A DNA stretch of 64,000 bases from Alteromonadaceae bacterium XY-R5. GTDB lineage: Bacteria > Pseudomonadota > Gammaproteobacteria > Enterobacterales > Alteromonadaceae. Location of the stretch: contig LXWE01000001.1 of the NCBI GenBank assembly GCA_001660395.1, positions 1,386,357 through 1,450,356 on the forward strand, in the 5' to 3' direction. Below, in pieces: positions 44,771 through 53,491 of this stretch. The stretch's first letter is position 1. Every line of letters starts with the position of its first letter. The translations under genes were made by a program, and so were the position numbers. The notes beneath the pieces were generated by a model that was given only the letters and a program-made list of their open reading frames with translations, had not been told where the DNA came from and ran no database searches.

Positions 44771-47692
44771 TTGATCATCTCATTATTTTATATGTCCACC
44801 GGACTCATGCTCACCAGCGCTCTGCTGGCAGCAGGTGGATCAGCACAACAGCAATTTAGTCAGCGAGAACGAAAAGTCTCCCTCAGTTTTAGCCTGATGG
44901 CGACTTTTATTGGTATTTACCAATTTATCAATGGACATTACTACGCCTCAAACGACTTCACAACCAGCCTTCAATTACTCAATGCTTCCGTCTACCTTGG
45001 CCTTTTGTCTCAGGTATTCACTTTCATCTTTATTGGTCTGGTCACTCAGCAAACGCGCTTGCGCTTATGGGCGCTATTAGTGACATCGATTGCCGCCACG
45101 TTTGCACTGATCAATTCACTGTCGCCTGGCGTGTTCAGGTTGTCGCGTATTGATGGGCTGTTTGAAGTGGTCACGTTATGGGGTGATCATGTTCACATCA
45201 TCATGGGTGAACATAATAAGCTCTCAAAACTGCGCGATATTATGAACATCCTATTTTTCTTATGGCTGGTATTTCGCATTTACAAAGTCAAACATCAACT
45301 TGAAAATCAAGTCGCCAAACCACTACTCATTTATACACTTTTTCAGTTAACTCTGGTTCTGTTTGATATTTACACTCGCATTTTCCATCAGGATTCAGTG
45401 CAACTAGGTGGTTTCGGCCCCGTTGCCCTGGTTCTTATCATGATGTACTACTTTGTTCAGGATAGAAAACAAAGCCATCACAGAATCAAACAGGAAAGCT
45501 CTCTGCGTGCAGAGGCAGAACACAGAGAACAGATGATTCGTCAGTCCTATCTGCAATCGCCAGCTCCAATCATTCTGTTGGATCGCGAGGGTAATGTTAA
45601 AGACTGTAACCGGGCTGCACAACATTTGCTCGACAGCGCTCTCCCCAAAAATCAGCAGCATAACTTTAAGCACCTGTTACATCAGCTGAACGTGGAAGAA
45701 TGTGATTCCTGGTTTGATCCGTCCCGACTAAACATGGCGTCGTATTACGGTCCGTTTAAACTAACATCTATCACACAACCGAATCAGCATGCTCGCTGGC
45801 TGGACATAAGTCTCTACCCTCTTAGCTATGTAGATAATGCTCCCGAGATCATTTCGGCACGAATTCAGGACATGACAAAGCTCATGTATTTATCCAACGC
45901 CGTCAACTGTCTCGCCGCCAATCCATGGACAGGTCAGGATAATTTTACCCAGGCACTCCAGAAAATGGCCATTAGCCTGCAACAGATTCTGGAAACAGAT
46001 TACATTTTTATCGGCCAGACCGATTGCCCGGAAAAACCAAGTCGAGTCGAAACGCTGTTTGTTATTAAAAATGGACAAGTCTCTGACAATTTCAGCTATG
46101 CCCTTGAAAACACGCCATCCACTTTCATGCTCGATCGGGAAAATCTGATCATCACCCAGGGGCTTCAGCGTTTGTATCCTCAATCAGAAGAGTTCAGACG
46201 TCTTAACATCGAAGGTTATGCCGGGCGACGTATTAAAGACGAAAATGGACATCCACTCGGCTTGGTGGCGATCCTTGATTCTAAGCCTTTGCAACATCGT
46301 CAGGAATTAGCCCAGGTACTGGAAATTTTCACAAATCGGGTAAGCGCCGAATTCCTGCGCCATTACGCCGAAGAAAAAGTGAAGAAACTTGCCTATCGGG
46401 ATGAGTTAACTCAACTCCCCAATCGCGTATCCGCCATTGAAAAATTGGATGCGTTTATCGCCCAGTTGCAGCAAACACCCAGTGCAAGAGCAGTGTTGTT
46501 TCTACTAGATCTGGATCAGTTTAAGGTAATTAATGATGCCTTAGGACATGATGTGGGTGACACAGTTGTCAAAGAAGCTGCATGGCGGTTAAACCAAATC
46601 TGCTCGGATTCGCTTTTTCTGGCCCGATTCGGTGGAGATGAATTTATTTTACTTTATCGCCCCAGCGACGCCGACGATTTCAGCCTGCAAAATATTAACA
46701 CCTTTGCCCAGCGCATTCTGGATAGCCTAAACGCGCCATTAAAAGTCGGTGACCACTTACTGGATCTTGCGGCATCACTCGGTGTGGTCATTATCAATGA
46801 CACCTCCCTCACCCGTTCAGAATACCTTAATGCAGCAGAACTCGCGCTTTATGAAGCCAAACATAATGGCCGTCGCCAGTTTCGTCTTTACGAGCAACAG
46901 GTCAGAGATTCTGCACATGAAAAGCTGGCGTTGCAGCATGAACTCCGAGAGGCTATCAGCTCACATCAATTAGCCTGCTACTTCCAGCCCCAATGGAACC
47001 AGCAGCAAGAAATGATTGGTGCTGAAATTCTGTTGCGCTGGTTTCATCCTAAACTGGGCTTTATTGGCCCTGATCGTTTTATCCCCATTGCCGAGCAGTC
47101 GGGCCTAATTCACACCTTGGGTAATTGGGTGTTGGAACAGGCAACATCCTTTATTCAGCAACATACTCATGTTTTACGTCAAATGGGTGTGCGTATCTCG
47201 GTGAACGTGTCTGCCTGGCAGTTTTCTCGACATGACTTTGTGTCCCAATTGGAAACCCTCACCGCAAACAAAGGTATATCGCCGAGCCAACTGAAACTGG
47301 AACTGACAGAAACCGCGTTATTAAATGACGTACAGGATACCCGCAAAAAACTGGAACTGTTACGTCAGCATGGCTTTCGTATATCCCTTGATGACTTCGG
47401 TACCGGATATTCCTCGCTGGCATACCTGAGGGATTTTCCTATCGATGAGTTAAAAATTGATAAAGCCTTTGTCGATGAAATCGACCAGAATCCTGATTCA
47501 GCACTGGTGAATGCTATGATCTCCATTGGCCAACTTTTAAAGCTGAAGGTAGTGGCCGAAGGCGTAGAAAATCAGCAGCAATTTAACCATCTGAATAAAC
47601 TTGGATGCCAGGCTTTTCAGGGCTATCTATTTGCTAAACCAATGCCAGAAAAAGACTTCATCGCGTTGCTAGAGCAGTTATCGACAAGCTAA
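44771..47692 (+). CDS. Membrane sensor with PAS, GAF-like, GGDEF and EIL (EAL-type) domains
   Basis: A 973-residue protein with about seven N-terminal membrane helices (residues 1-225), a PAS-like domain (about 255-370), a GAF-like domain (about 375-530), an intact GGDEF (GGDEF at 621-625) and an EAL domain whose signature is E752-I-L. The other EAL residues, NVSAWQF, ELTETAL, DDFGTGYSS, LKIDKAFV and AEGVEN, are kept, so it may be bifunctional. The start TTG 44771 has only a weak ribosome site; ATG 44792 is the alternative. It converges with a second GGDEF/EAL gene with a 4-base overlap. Confidence 0.85.
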   Translation: MIISLFYMSTGLMLTSALLAAGGSAQQQFSQRERKVSLSFSLMATFIGIYQFINGHYYASNDFTTSLQLLNASVYLGLLSQVFTFIFIGLVTQQTRLRLWALLVTSIAATFALINSLSPGVFRLSRIDGLFEVVTLWGDHVHIIMGEHNKLSKLRDIMNILFFLWLVFRIYKVKHQLENQVAKPLLIYTLFQLTLVLFDIYTRIFHQDSVQLGGFGPVALVLIMMYYFVQDRKQSHHRIKQESSLRAEAEHREQMIRQSYLQSPAPIILLDREGNVKDCNRAAQHLLDSALPKNQQHNFKHLLHQLNVEECDSWFDPSRLNMASYYGPFKLTSITQPNQHARWLDISLYPLSYVDNAPEIISARIQDMTKLMYLSNAVNCLAANPWTGQDNFTQALQKMAISLQQILETDYIFIGQTDCPEKPSRVETLFVIKNGQVSDNFSYALENTPSTFMLDRENLIITQGLQRLYPQSEEFRRLNIEGYAGRRIKDENGHPLGLVAILDSKPLQHRQELAQVLEIFTNRVSAEFLRHYAEEKVKKLAYRDELTQLPNRVSAIEKLDAFIAQLQQTPSARAVLFLLDLDQFKVINDALGHDVGDTVVKEAAWRLNQICSDSLFLARFGGDEFILLYRPSDADDFSLQNINTFAQRILDSLNAPLKVGDHLLDLAASLGVVIINDTSLTRSEYLNAAELALYEAKHNGRRQFRLYEQQVRDSAHEKLALQHELREAISSHQLACYFQPQWNQQQEMIGAEILLRWFHPKLGFIGPDRFIPIAEQSGLIHTLGNWVLEQATSFIQQHTHVLRQMGVRISVNVSAWQFSRHDFVSQLETLTANKGISPSQLKLELTETALLNDVQDTRKKLELLRQHGFRISLDDFGTGYSSLAYLRDFPIDELKIDKAFVDEIDQNPDSALVNAMISIGQLLKLKVVAEGVENQQQFNHLNKLGCQAFQGYLFAKPMPEKDFIALLEQLSTS

Positions 47693-50082
47693 TGGGCTGA
47701 CGCTAAAAATGTGCTTAATTCGACAAACGGCATTGGTCTGGCAAATAAATATCCCTGATAACTGTGGCAGCCCAGCTGTTGCAGAATATCCAGCTGAGCC
47801 TTTTCCTCAACGCCTTCCGCGATTAGCTCATACTCCAATCCTATGCCCAACGACGTAATTGTGCGTAGTAAGACCTGTTGGGTTTGTTGAGTCTCACAGT
47901 CATCCACAAACGTTTTATCTATCTTCAGAATATCGATAGGTAACGTCCTCAGGTATGCCAGCGAGGAATATCCGGTACCGAAATCATCAATCGCTATCTT
48001 TATCCCCTTGGCTCGCAATAACTCAAGCAAGGGGACAATTTTGTCGTGCTGACTCATTAATGCCGTTTCTGTGAGTTCCAATTCAAGATGTTGTGATGGT
48101 AAGCCAGAGGCAGTTAACGCTGCATCAATTTGATTAAGTAAATCAGCATGCAGCAGTTGATAAGCGGCTAAATTCACGGATACGGTCAAATGCGGATATT
48201 GCAGACGTAAGCTTTGGATCTGCTCACAGGCTTGGTGTAATACCCACTGCCCAATTTCATCGATCAAACCACTCTCTTCGGCAAGTGGAATAAACTTGTC
48301 CGGCGAAATGATACCTAACTCAGGATCCCGCCAACGTACCAGCGCTTCCACGCCCTGCACTTCACCTGTGTTGATTCGGCATTGCGGCTGATAATGCACT
48401 TCTAGCTGGTTACTTTTAATCGCTTCCTGTAAGCGGTTATCCAACTCTATTTTGTGCCGTGCCTGAACCAACATACTGGGATCAAACAACATAAAACTGC
48501 CACGTCTGTGGGCCTTAGCCTGATACAGGGCAGCATCCGCCTGTTGAAATAACACCTGCCCCTCTGCAGCATGATCCTTAGATATTGCAGCGCCCACCGA
48601 TGCCCCCAGATACAAGCGAAGTCCATTTTCCAACGTCCATGGCTGTCGCATCGAAGCCAACACCCGCTCACCAAGATCTGCGATCGCGTCCGTTGGGTAG
48701 CCATGGCACATAATCGCAAATTCATCTCCGCCTAATCGACAACAAATAACATCTTCTGGTAAGGATTGACGTAACGCATTTGCGACTAAACATAACAACT
48801 CGTCACCTACTGCATGGCCATAACTATCATTGATGTCTTTAAAATGATCCAAATCCAGGATCAACAATGCAACCTGTCTTTGCTGTGCAAGCAAACTGTC
48901 AATTTGCTCAAGCATGCCACGCCTGTTGCGTAATCCGGTTAAAGGATCATGTTGTGCCAGAAAGGCTAACGAGGTTTGTGCCTGCTTAAACCCTGTAACA
49001 TCTGTAAGCGCACCGACAAAATTTGCCTGTTGCGATACGCCGGCAGAAATCGATAACAAGCCAGTTTTATCCTCAGCATAAGTAACTTCCTGTAAATATA
49101 CCGGCTCATTTAGCTTGGTATTAGCAGCGGTGAGTAATGTAGGTTCAAACGGAATGAACTCGCTAATATAGCGGCCTAACAAATCATTTTTAGTCACGCC
49201 CAGCATATCACTAAAGGCCGTATTCACGTTTTGGAAGCGAAGTTGCCGGTCTAGCACCAATAAACCTTCGAACGCATTATCGAATAAATCCGATGCTTCC
49301 TGTAATCGTTGTTCACGACTGCTTATTTCGCGTTGAATCTGTGCGGTTGAACGCAACAATAATGGCCAGTCAAAGGTCGGGCTGGCGACATACTGACGCA
49401 CAGTTTTATGATTCAGCCAGATAAACAGAATCAGGGGTACAACAAAGGCAGCTGCAAGTATGAACTTGCCCGGCAAATTGCCCATCGCCACCGACAGGCT
49501 TTCTAAATTTGCCCCCAGTAATAACCAGGGCACTAATACCCCATCCAGCAGAATAATAATGCTGTAAACCACAGGATATGCCAGGGTATGCAATCCGAAT
49601 GAACGGGTCACCCGCTTGAACTGCTCAAACAAATAAAACGCCAGCACCAGCTCGATAATGATCAACGAGCCACCAAAAATGATGATCATGCCAGAGTAAG
49701 CAAATAAGGTATCGGCCGTATGATGTGGATTGATGACCTCAGGTGCGAGTAATACCGACTTAAGACTCCACGCAAGTAGCCAGTTAAAGGTATCGACTAT
49801 GATCACCAAACCGACAATATTCCTAAGAATCAGTAGGTTGCGCTCAATAAACACAAACATTAACGCAGACAGCATAAAGGCTGCGTAGGTGATATTGCCA
49901 CCAGAGACTTGAATATCAGGAGAGAGAGGGATACTAAAAACCGAACCAAATACGCCCCCCATCAGGAGCACACAGCTTAAATATGCATAGAAGCAGACCT
50001 GTCTTACCGCCCCCTTCAACTGACTAAAAAGAAGAGGAAACACTGTGTACAACAGTACCTGTGCAATGAAAAGGCATGTCAT
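47689..50082 (-). CDS. Membrane PAS-GGDEF-EAL protein
   Basis: A 797-residue protein with about seven membrane helices (1-235), a PAS domain (about 262-370), GGDEF at 451-455 (RLGGDEFAIM) and EAL at 579-581 (EALVRW). All main EAL residues (NLAAYQL, ELTETAL, DDFGTGYSS, LKIDKTFV, AEGVEE) are present, so both activities are possible. I see no RxxD inhibition site before GGDEF. The N-terminal membrane part resembles the MHYT/7TM-like sensors but carries no motif I can name. It overlaps the converging gene by 4 bases. Confidence 0.85.
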   Translation of the reverse strand: MTCLFIAQVLLYTVFPLLFSQLKGAVRQVCFYAYLSCVLLMGGVFGSVFSIPLSPDIQVSGGNITYAAFMLSALMFVFIERNLLILRNIVGLVIIVDTFNWLLAWSLKSVLLAPEVINPHHTADTLFAYSGMIIIFGGSLIIIELVLAFYLFEQFKRVTRSFGLHTLAYPVVYSIIILLDGVLVPWLLLGANLESLSVAMGNLPGKFILAAAFVVPLILFIWLNHKTVRQYVASPTFDWPLLLRSTAQIQREISSREQRLQEASDLFDNAFEGLLVLDRQLRFQNVNTAFSDMLGVTKNDLLGRYISEFIPFEPTLLTAANTKLNEPVYLQEVTYAEDKTGLLSISAGVSQQANFVGALTDVTGFKQAQTSLAFLAQHDPLTGLRNRRGMLEQIDSLLAQQRQVALLILDLDHFKDINDSYGHAVGDELLCLVANALRQSLPEDVICCRLGGDEFAIMCHGYPTDAIADLGERVLASMRQPWTLENGLRLYLGASVGAAISKDHAAEGQVLFQQADAALYQAKAHRRGSFMLFDPSMLVQARHKIELDNRLQEAIKSNQLEVHYQPQCRINTGEVQGVEALVRWRDPELGIISPDKFIPLAEESGLIDEIGQWVLHQACEQIQSLRLQYPHLTVSVNLAAYQLLHADLLNQIDAALTASGLPSQHLELELTETALMSQHDKIVPLLELLRAKGIKIAIDDFGTGYSSLAYLRTLPIDILKIDKTFVDDCETQQTQQVLLRTITSLGIGLEYELIAEGVEEKAQLDILQQLGCHSYQGYLFARPMPFVELSTFLASAH

Positions 50083-50393
50083 TTAGTCTCAACCCTGAAA
50101 ATATCTGGCATGGATAGATGTCCCGCGTTACTCCCCAGATACAAGTTTACGCCTTTGCATTTAGTTGTGTAAATGAATGAAAAACATACACATTGGTTTA
50201 ATCAAGAAGGACACTTACCCGAATTCCAGACAGGGCGTTTTAAAGGCAAGCGAAGGATAGTAATAATTGCAAATAGCCCAGCCTACGCGAACTAGTGTTT
50301 GCCTGAAACAACAATAGAATGTCGATGGATGTTTGCAGCAACGCAGCACTTTAGCGCAAAAAGGAAATGGTCACGTAGGGAATATTAAAAGAG
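50083..50393. other. Gap downstream of the tRNA-Leu tail
   Basis: About 310 bases without a recognisable gene, between the GGDEF/EAL gene and the tRNA-linked repeat. Read on the minus strand after the 3'-tRNA fragment, the sequence stays T-rich with a degenerate resemblance to the downstream flank of the intact tRNA. Confidence 0.3.
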
Positions 50394-50603
50394 GAATGGT
50401 GCCCAGGGGCGGCAAACATCTGTCTGGAACAGAGGTTAACATCGCGCCAGCGATGGCCTGAAAGGCAAAATACACGGAAGTATTTTGTACCTGAACCGCA
50501 CGCGCAGCGTCGGTTTAAGGCCGCCATTACCAGCACATGAAATAAACGATGGAATGTTAAATCTAAGGGAATCTATCGGAAAAAGAATGGTGCCCAGGGG
50601 CGG
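50351..50603 (-). repeat. tRNA-Leu 3'-end repeat unit (rtT-like tail) with a small basic ORF
   Basis: GAATGGTGCCCAGGGGCGG, the complement of the tRNA-Leu 3' end plus 3 flanking bases, occurs at 50585-50603 (intact tRNA) and again alone at 50394-50412, a period of 191 bases. The unit between includes a hairpin (CAAAATAC / GTATTTTG). A small ORF at 50536-50351 (61 codons, arginine-rich) spans the fragment. This resembles the E. coli tyrT rtT region, where 178-bp units each begin with 19 bases of the tRNA 3' end and encode a small basic protein. Whether this is RNA, protein or debris is undecided. Confidence 0.4.
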
Positions 50604-50674
50604 ACTTGAACCGCCACGGCCGTGAGGCCACTAGCACCTGAAGCTAGCGTGTCTACCAATTTCACCACCTGGGC
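50588..50674 (-). tRNA. tRNA-Leu (anticodon CAG), distal copy
   Basis: An 87-base cloverleaf with a long variable arm. Acceptor GCCCAGG pairs with CCTGGGC, the anticodon stem CTAGC / GCTAG holds loop TTCAGGT (anticodon CAG), the T-arm is GGCGGTTCAAGTCCGCC, and CCA is encoded. It follows its twin by 49 bases and is probably cotranscribed. Confidence 0.95.
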
Positions 50675-50723
50675 ATGCAAAGTTTGTCTGTTTCTTTCGA
50701 AAGCCAGACACCATCTTAAGAGA

Positions 50724-50810
50724 TGGTGCCCAGGGGCGGACTTGAACCGCCACGACCGTGAGGTCACTAGCACCTGAAGCTAGCGTGTCTACCAATTTCA
50801 CCACCTGGGC
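50724..50810 (-). tRNA. tRNA-Leu (anticodon CAG), promoter-proximal copy
   Basis: An 87-base tRNA nearly identical to the distal copy, differing in the variable arm. Anticodon CAG and encoded CCA are present. Its 5' end is 15 bases after the -10 element. Confidence 0.95.
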
Positions 50811-50824
50811 TTTGCGTGGCGTGC

Positions 50825-50853
50825 AAGATATTCGGATTCCCTTTAGTTGTCAA
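50825..50853 (-). promoter_or_regulatory. Strong promoter of the tRNA-Leu operon
   Basis: Consensus -35 TTGACA (50853-50848), a 17-base spacer and -10 TATCTT (50830-50825), followed by a GC-rich GCACGCC discriminator typical of stringently controlled stable-RNA promoters. Confidence 0.85.
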
Positions 50854-50907
50854 CTCTAATTTGGCGCCAGATGCCTGACTGCTGGATATTTGTGCGTCAA
50901 AGAAAGA

Positions 50908-51579
50908 CTACGCCGATACATAGCGAATTGCGCCTGTATGCAGCAATTCGCCAAGCCTCAACTGTGCCTTGGGATCAAATTCATATAGCTGTGCAAACAC
51001 TAACTGTAGCGTGGCGAATGCATCTTCCAGCGCATCATGAGCTGTTGCCAGGGGCAGTCCCAATCGCTGCCGACAAACTGTGAGAGATGCACTTTGCGAA
51101 GGTAACACCTGATGCTGTTTTGCTAACTGATAGACTGCAAACTGTAAGGTATCAAAAATGATGACCTGGGGTATCCTCAGGCCATGCTGTTGAAACTGTC
51201 GGTGTAAAACCGCCCAGTCGAGATTCGCATTGTGAAATACCCATATTTTGTCACGGCCCTTTTCCAGCAACGTCTGCAGACAATATAACAGAGGCTTGCC
51301 AGCCTTTAGATGTGCCTGAGTTAATCCGTGGATGACGGGGCTCTGATTCAGTGGCGCGAAAGTCATCACAACATGATGCTCACATTGATTTAATGCCATT
51401 TTTCCCGCTTTACCTTCAGCCCAGCCCACCGATGTAATTGCACTATCCTTTGGATTTAACGACGTTAATTCCAAATCGATGGCCATAAACTCGCAATCCA
51501 GCCAGTGCAAACTCGCTATATTCCCGGGCAAGTTACGTCCTGTAGTGAATATGCGAGAGAAAGCAGACAACCACCCCAT
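50908..51579 (-). CDS. DnaQ-like 3'-5' exonuclease
   Basis: A 223-residue DEDDh-type exonuclease domain. Motif I D35-x-E37 (AIDLEL), motif II D121 (HNANLDWAV) and motif III H181/D186 (HDALEDAF) are all present. It overlaps the DUF294 gene by 1 base and is the usual companion of DUF294-CBS proteins in acetate-module loci of Vibrio and relatives. Its physiological substrate is unknown. Confidence 0.85.
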   Translation of the reverse strand: MGWLSAFSRIFTTGRNLPGNIASLHWLDCEFMAIDLELTSLNPKDSAITSVGWAEGKAGKMALNQCEHHVVMTFAPLNQSPVIHGLTQAHLKAGKPLLYCLQTLLEKGRDKIWVFHNANLDWAVLHRQFQQHGLRIPQVIIFDTLQFAVYQLAKQHQVLPSQSASLTVCRQRLGLPLATAHDALEDAFATLQLVFAQLYEFDPKAQLRLGELLHTGAIRYVSA

Positions 51580-53420
51580 CAGCCAATGCCGCCGGAAAAC
51601 TTAACCACCACCGCCTGTTGTGCTCGCTTAATGCTCTGAAACGCGGCTTTTAACTGGTGCTTTTCAATGGAAGACAAGTCCCGCACGCGAATCAGGTTAT
51701 CACTAACATGGTTACGAAGCTGATGCCGCCAGCGCAAACGATTCAATAACAACCAGATGTCTCTAAGGTTTTGCGCGTCTTTGGCACTCAGCGCACTGCC
51801 TTTTGCCAAGGCATCCAGACGTGCCACAGTGCCAGGCATCGTCAGGCCGGCAGCCAACGCATAAATGCGGGCCAAATTATTGATCGTCGCGACAGCTCTG
51901 GCCTTGATATCAATGCTGTCGGAGTACTTACGTCCTTTTTCATAGGTAAACTTTTGAAAGACAGAAAGTGGCACTCTGGCTTCGTTCGCATGTCGTGCCA
52001 ACGCCGCCAAAAACAAGGGCTGTTTAAATACACCTAAACGCGCTTGATGGAGCTGGTCCAGTAAGGATTTATTCCCTGCTACTGCGCGCACATCCAGGTA
52101 AATATTAAACTCAAGAATCGCTTGTGGAGTCGGTGCCTGCAGCCAGCGGTGAGCCTCCTCAATCGCACCTTGGAGATGCACCCTGAGCTTGGGATTACTG
52201 GCCATAACATTGCCATCGCATAATTTTATGCCGCACTTACCTAATCCCTGACATACGTACTCGCCCATTTGTGCAAAGTACTCTGCTTGTTGCTGGGTGG
52301 GCTTTTTGGCTAGCAACAAACCATTGTCCTGATCCGAGCCCAGCGTTTGATCTTCCCTGGCCTGAGAGCCATATACCAGCCAGCAAAAATCTATCGGTGC
52401 CGGGCCGGATTGCTGTTGAAAGAATGTGATTAAGCGACGGGTCATGATATCGGTTGCCTGTGACAGCACTTTACCGACAATATCAAAATCCCCCATGCGT
52501 AACGCATGTTTGGTAAAATAATGCGGTATTTGCCAGGCTAAACGAGTCAGCTCATATAAGTTCTCAGCTTTGGCAAGCTCATCAATCAAAAACAGAATAT
52601 TGCCACGCTGATGGCGGATAATATCTGTTGCCGAAACCAGCCCTATGGGGGCCATACTCCCCGCCTCCACGACCGGCAAATGATGTATGTTGTGTTCTGT
52701 CATCATACACAAAGCATCAAACATCGTACGCTGGGCAGTAATATGAATAGGCCTGGCGGTCATGATTTGGGTCACTGGCGTGGTGAAAGGCAACCCTTTG
52801 GCAACAACGCGATTGCGAATATCCCGATCCGTCACAATGCCCATCAGTGCATCTGCTGTTGTTATCATCAGCGATGACACCCCTGATGCCGACATCACCT
52901 GAGCAGCCTGTTGAATATCGATAGATGCTTCAGCGCATACTAATTTTTGCCCCAGCGCCTCACTCAGGGGTTTCGTTAGCCACAACGAGTTGGTGTCATT
53001 CACCGCCTGATGATGCAGGGTGTCTTCCTTCAGGTTCAGAAAAAATTGCTCACAGGTGGGATATGCCGAAAGCAACCTTTTAATCACCTCGCGTTTGATG
53101 GCCAAAATTAACCCTGGGCTATCTACCTGCAAGGTTAAAGCATGCTCCGTATCATCTAGTAAATTATGATACCCGAAGTAATCGCCTTCACTGATTGCCC
53201 GACTTTGCGACTCGCTGTCTCTCACCGAAAACTGGCCACTTTGGATCAGAAATAAATCTTGGCCTGGCTGACGTTTCCCGAGCAATTCAGACCAGTTTTC
53301 TGCAGTCACATACAGCAACTCTGACGAAACCGCGAGTTGATTCAACGCATTTGCTTCCAGGTGCTCAAAAGGTGCTGCACTGTTTAAAAATGTCAGGATC
53401 TGAGAAGGTACTTGTTGCAT
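51579..53420 (-). CDS. cNMP-CBS-DUF294 nucleotidyltransferase-like protein
   Basis: A 613-residue cytoplasmic protein with a cyclic-nucleotide-binding-like domain (about 12-125), a CBS pair (about 160-275: VVTDRDIRNRVVAKG, LPVVEAGSMAPIGLVSATDI), a GlnD-like nucleotidyltransferase (about 325-460) with G351-S352 and D363-x-D365, and a DUF294 C-terminal helical domain. The architecture suggests a regulator sensing nucleotides, but the target is unknown. It lies between actP and the exonuclease, as in Vibrio. A terminator at 53450-53474 separates it from actP. Confidence 0.85.
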   Translation of the reverse strand: MQQVPSQILTFLNSAAPFEHLEANALNQLAVSSELLYVTAENWSELLGKRQPGQDLFLIQSGQFSVRDSESQSRAISEGDYFGYHNLLDDTEHALTLQVDSPGLILAIKREVIKRLLSAYPTCEQFFLNLKEDTLHHQAVNDTNSLWLTKPLSEALGQKLVCAEASIDIQQAAQVMSASGVSSLMITTADALMGIVTDRDIRNRVVAKGLPFTTPVTQIMTARPIHITAQRTMFDALCMMTEHNIHHLPVVEAGSMAPIGLVSATDIIRHQRGNILFLIDELAKAENLYELTRLAWQIPHYFTKHALRMGDFDIVGKVLSQATDIMTRRLITFFQQQSGPAPIDFCWLVYGSQAREDQTLGSDQDNGLLLAKKPTQQQAEYFAQMGEYVCQGLGKCGIKLCDGNVMASNPKLRVHLQGAIEEAHRWLQAPTPQAILEFNIYLDVRAVAGNKSLLDQLHQARLGVFKQPLFLAALARHANEARVPLSVFQKFTYEKGRKYSDSIDIKARAVATINNLARIYALAAGLTMPGTVARLDALAKGSALSAKDAQNLRDIWLLLNRLRWRHQLRNHVSDNLIRVRDLSSIEKHQLKAAFQSIKRAQQAVVVKFSGGIG

Positions 53421-53449
53421 AGACCTAATTTCGACGTGAGATTAAAACG

Positions 53450-53474
53450 GCAAAAGGCCCGCAAAACGGGCCTT
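53450..53474 (-). terminator. Terminator after actP
   Basis: Minus strand: AAGGCCCG / CGGGCCTT stem, loop TTTTG, then TTTTGCCGTTTT. Confidence 0.75.
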
Positions 53475-53491
53475 ATACTTAGACTAGCGCA

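Noticed and set aside
50394..50603. Integration site of a mobile element at tRNA-Leu
   Set aside because: The direct repeats flank only 172 bases with no integrase or phage remnant; an rtT-like tail explains the spacing better.
50573..50773. Short open frame across the two tRNA genes
   Set aside because: It is a translation of tRNA-Leu sequence and spacer; the residues VDTLASGASG and WAPFF are tRNA shadows.
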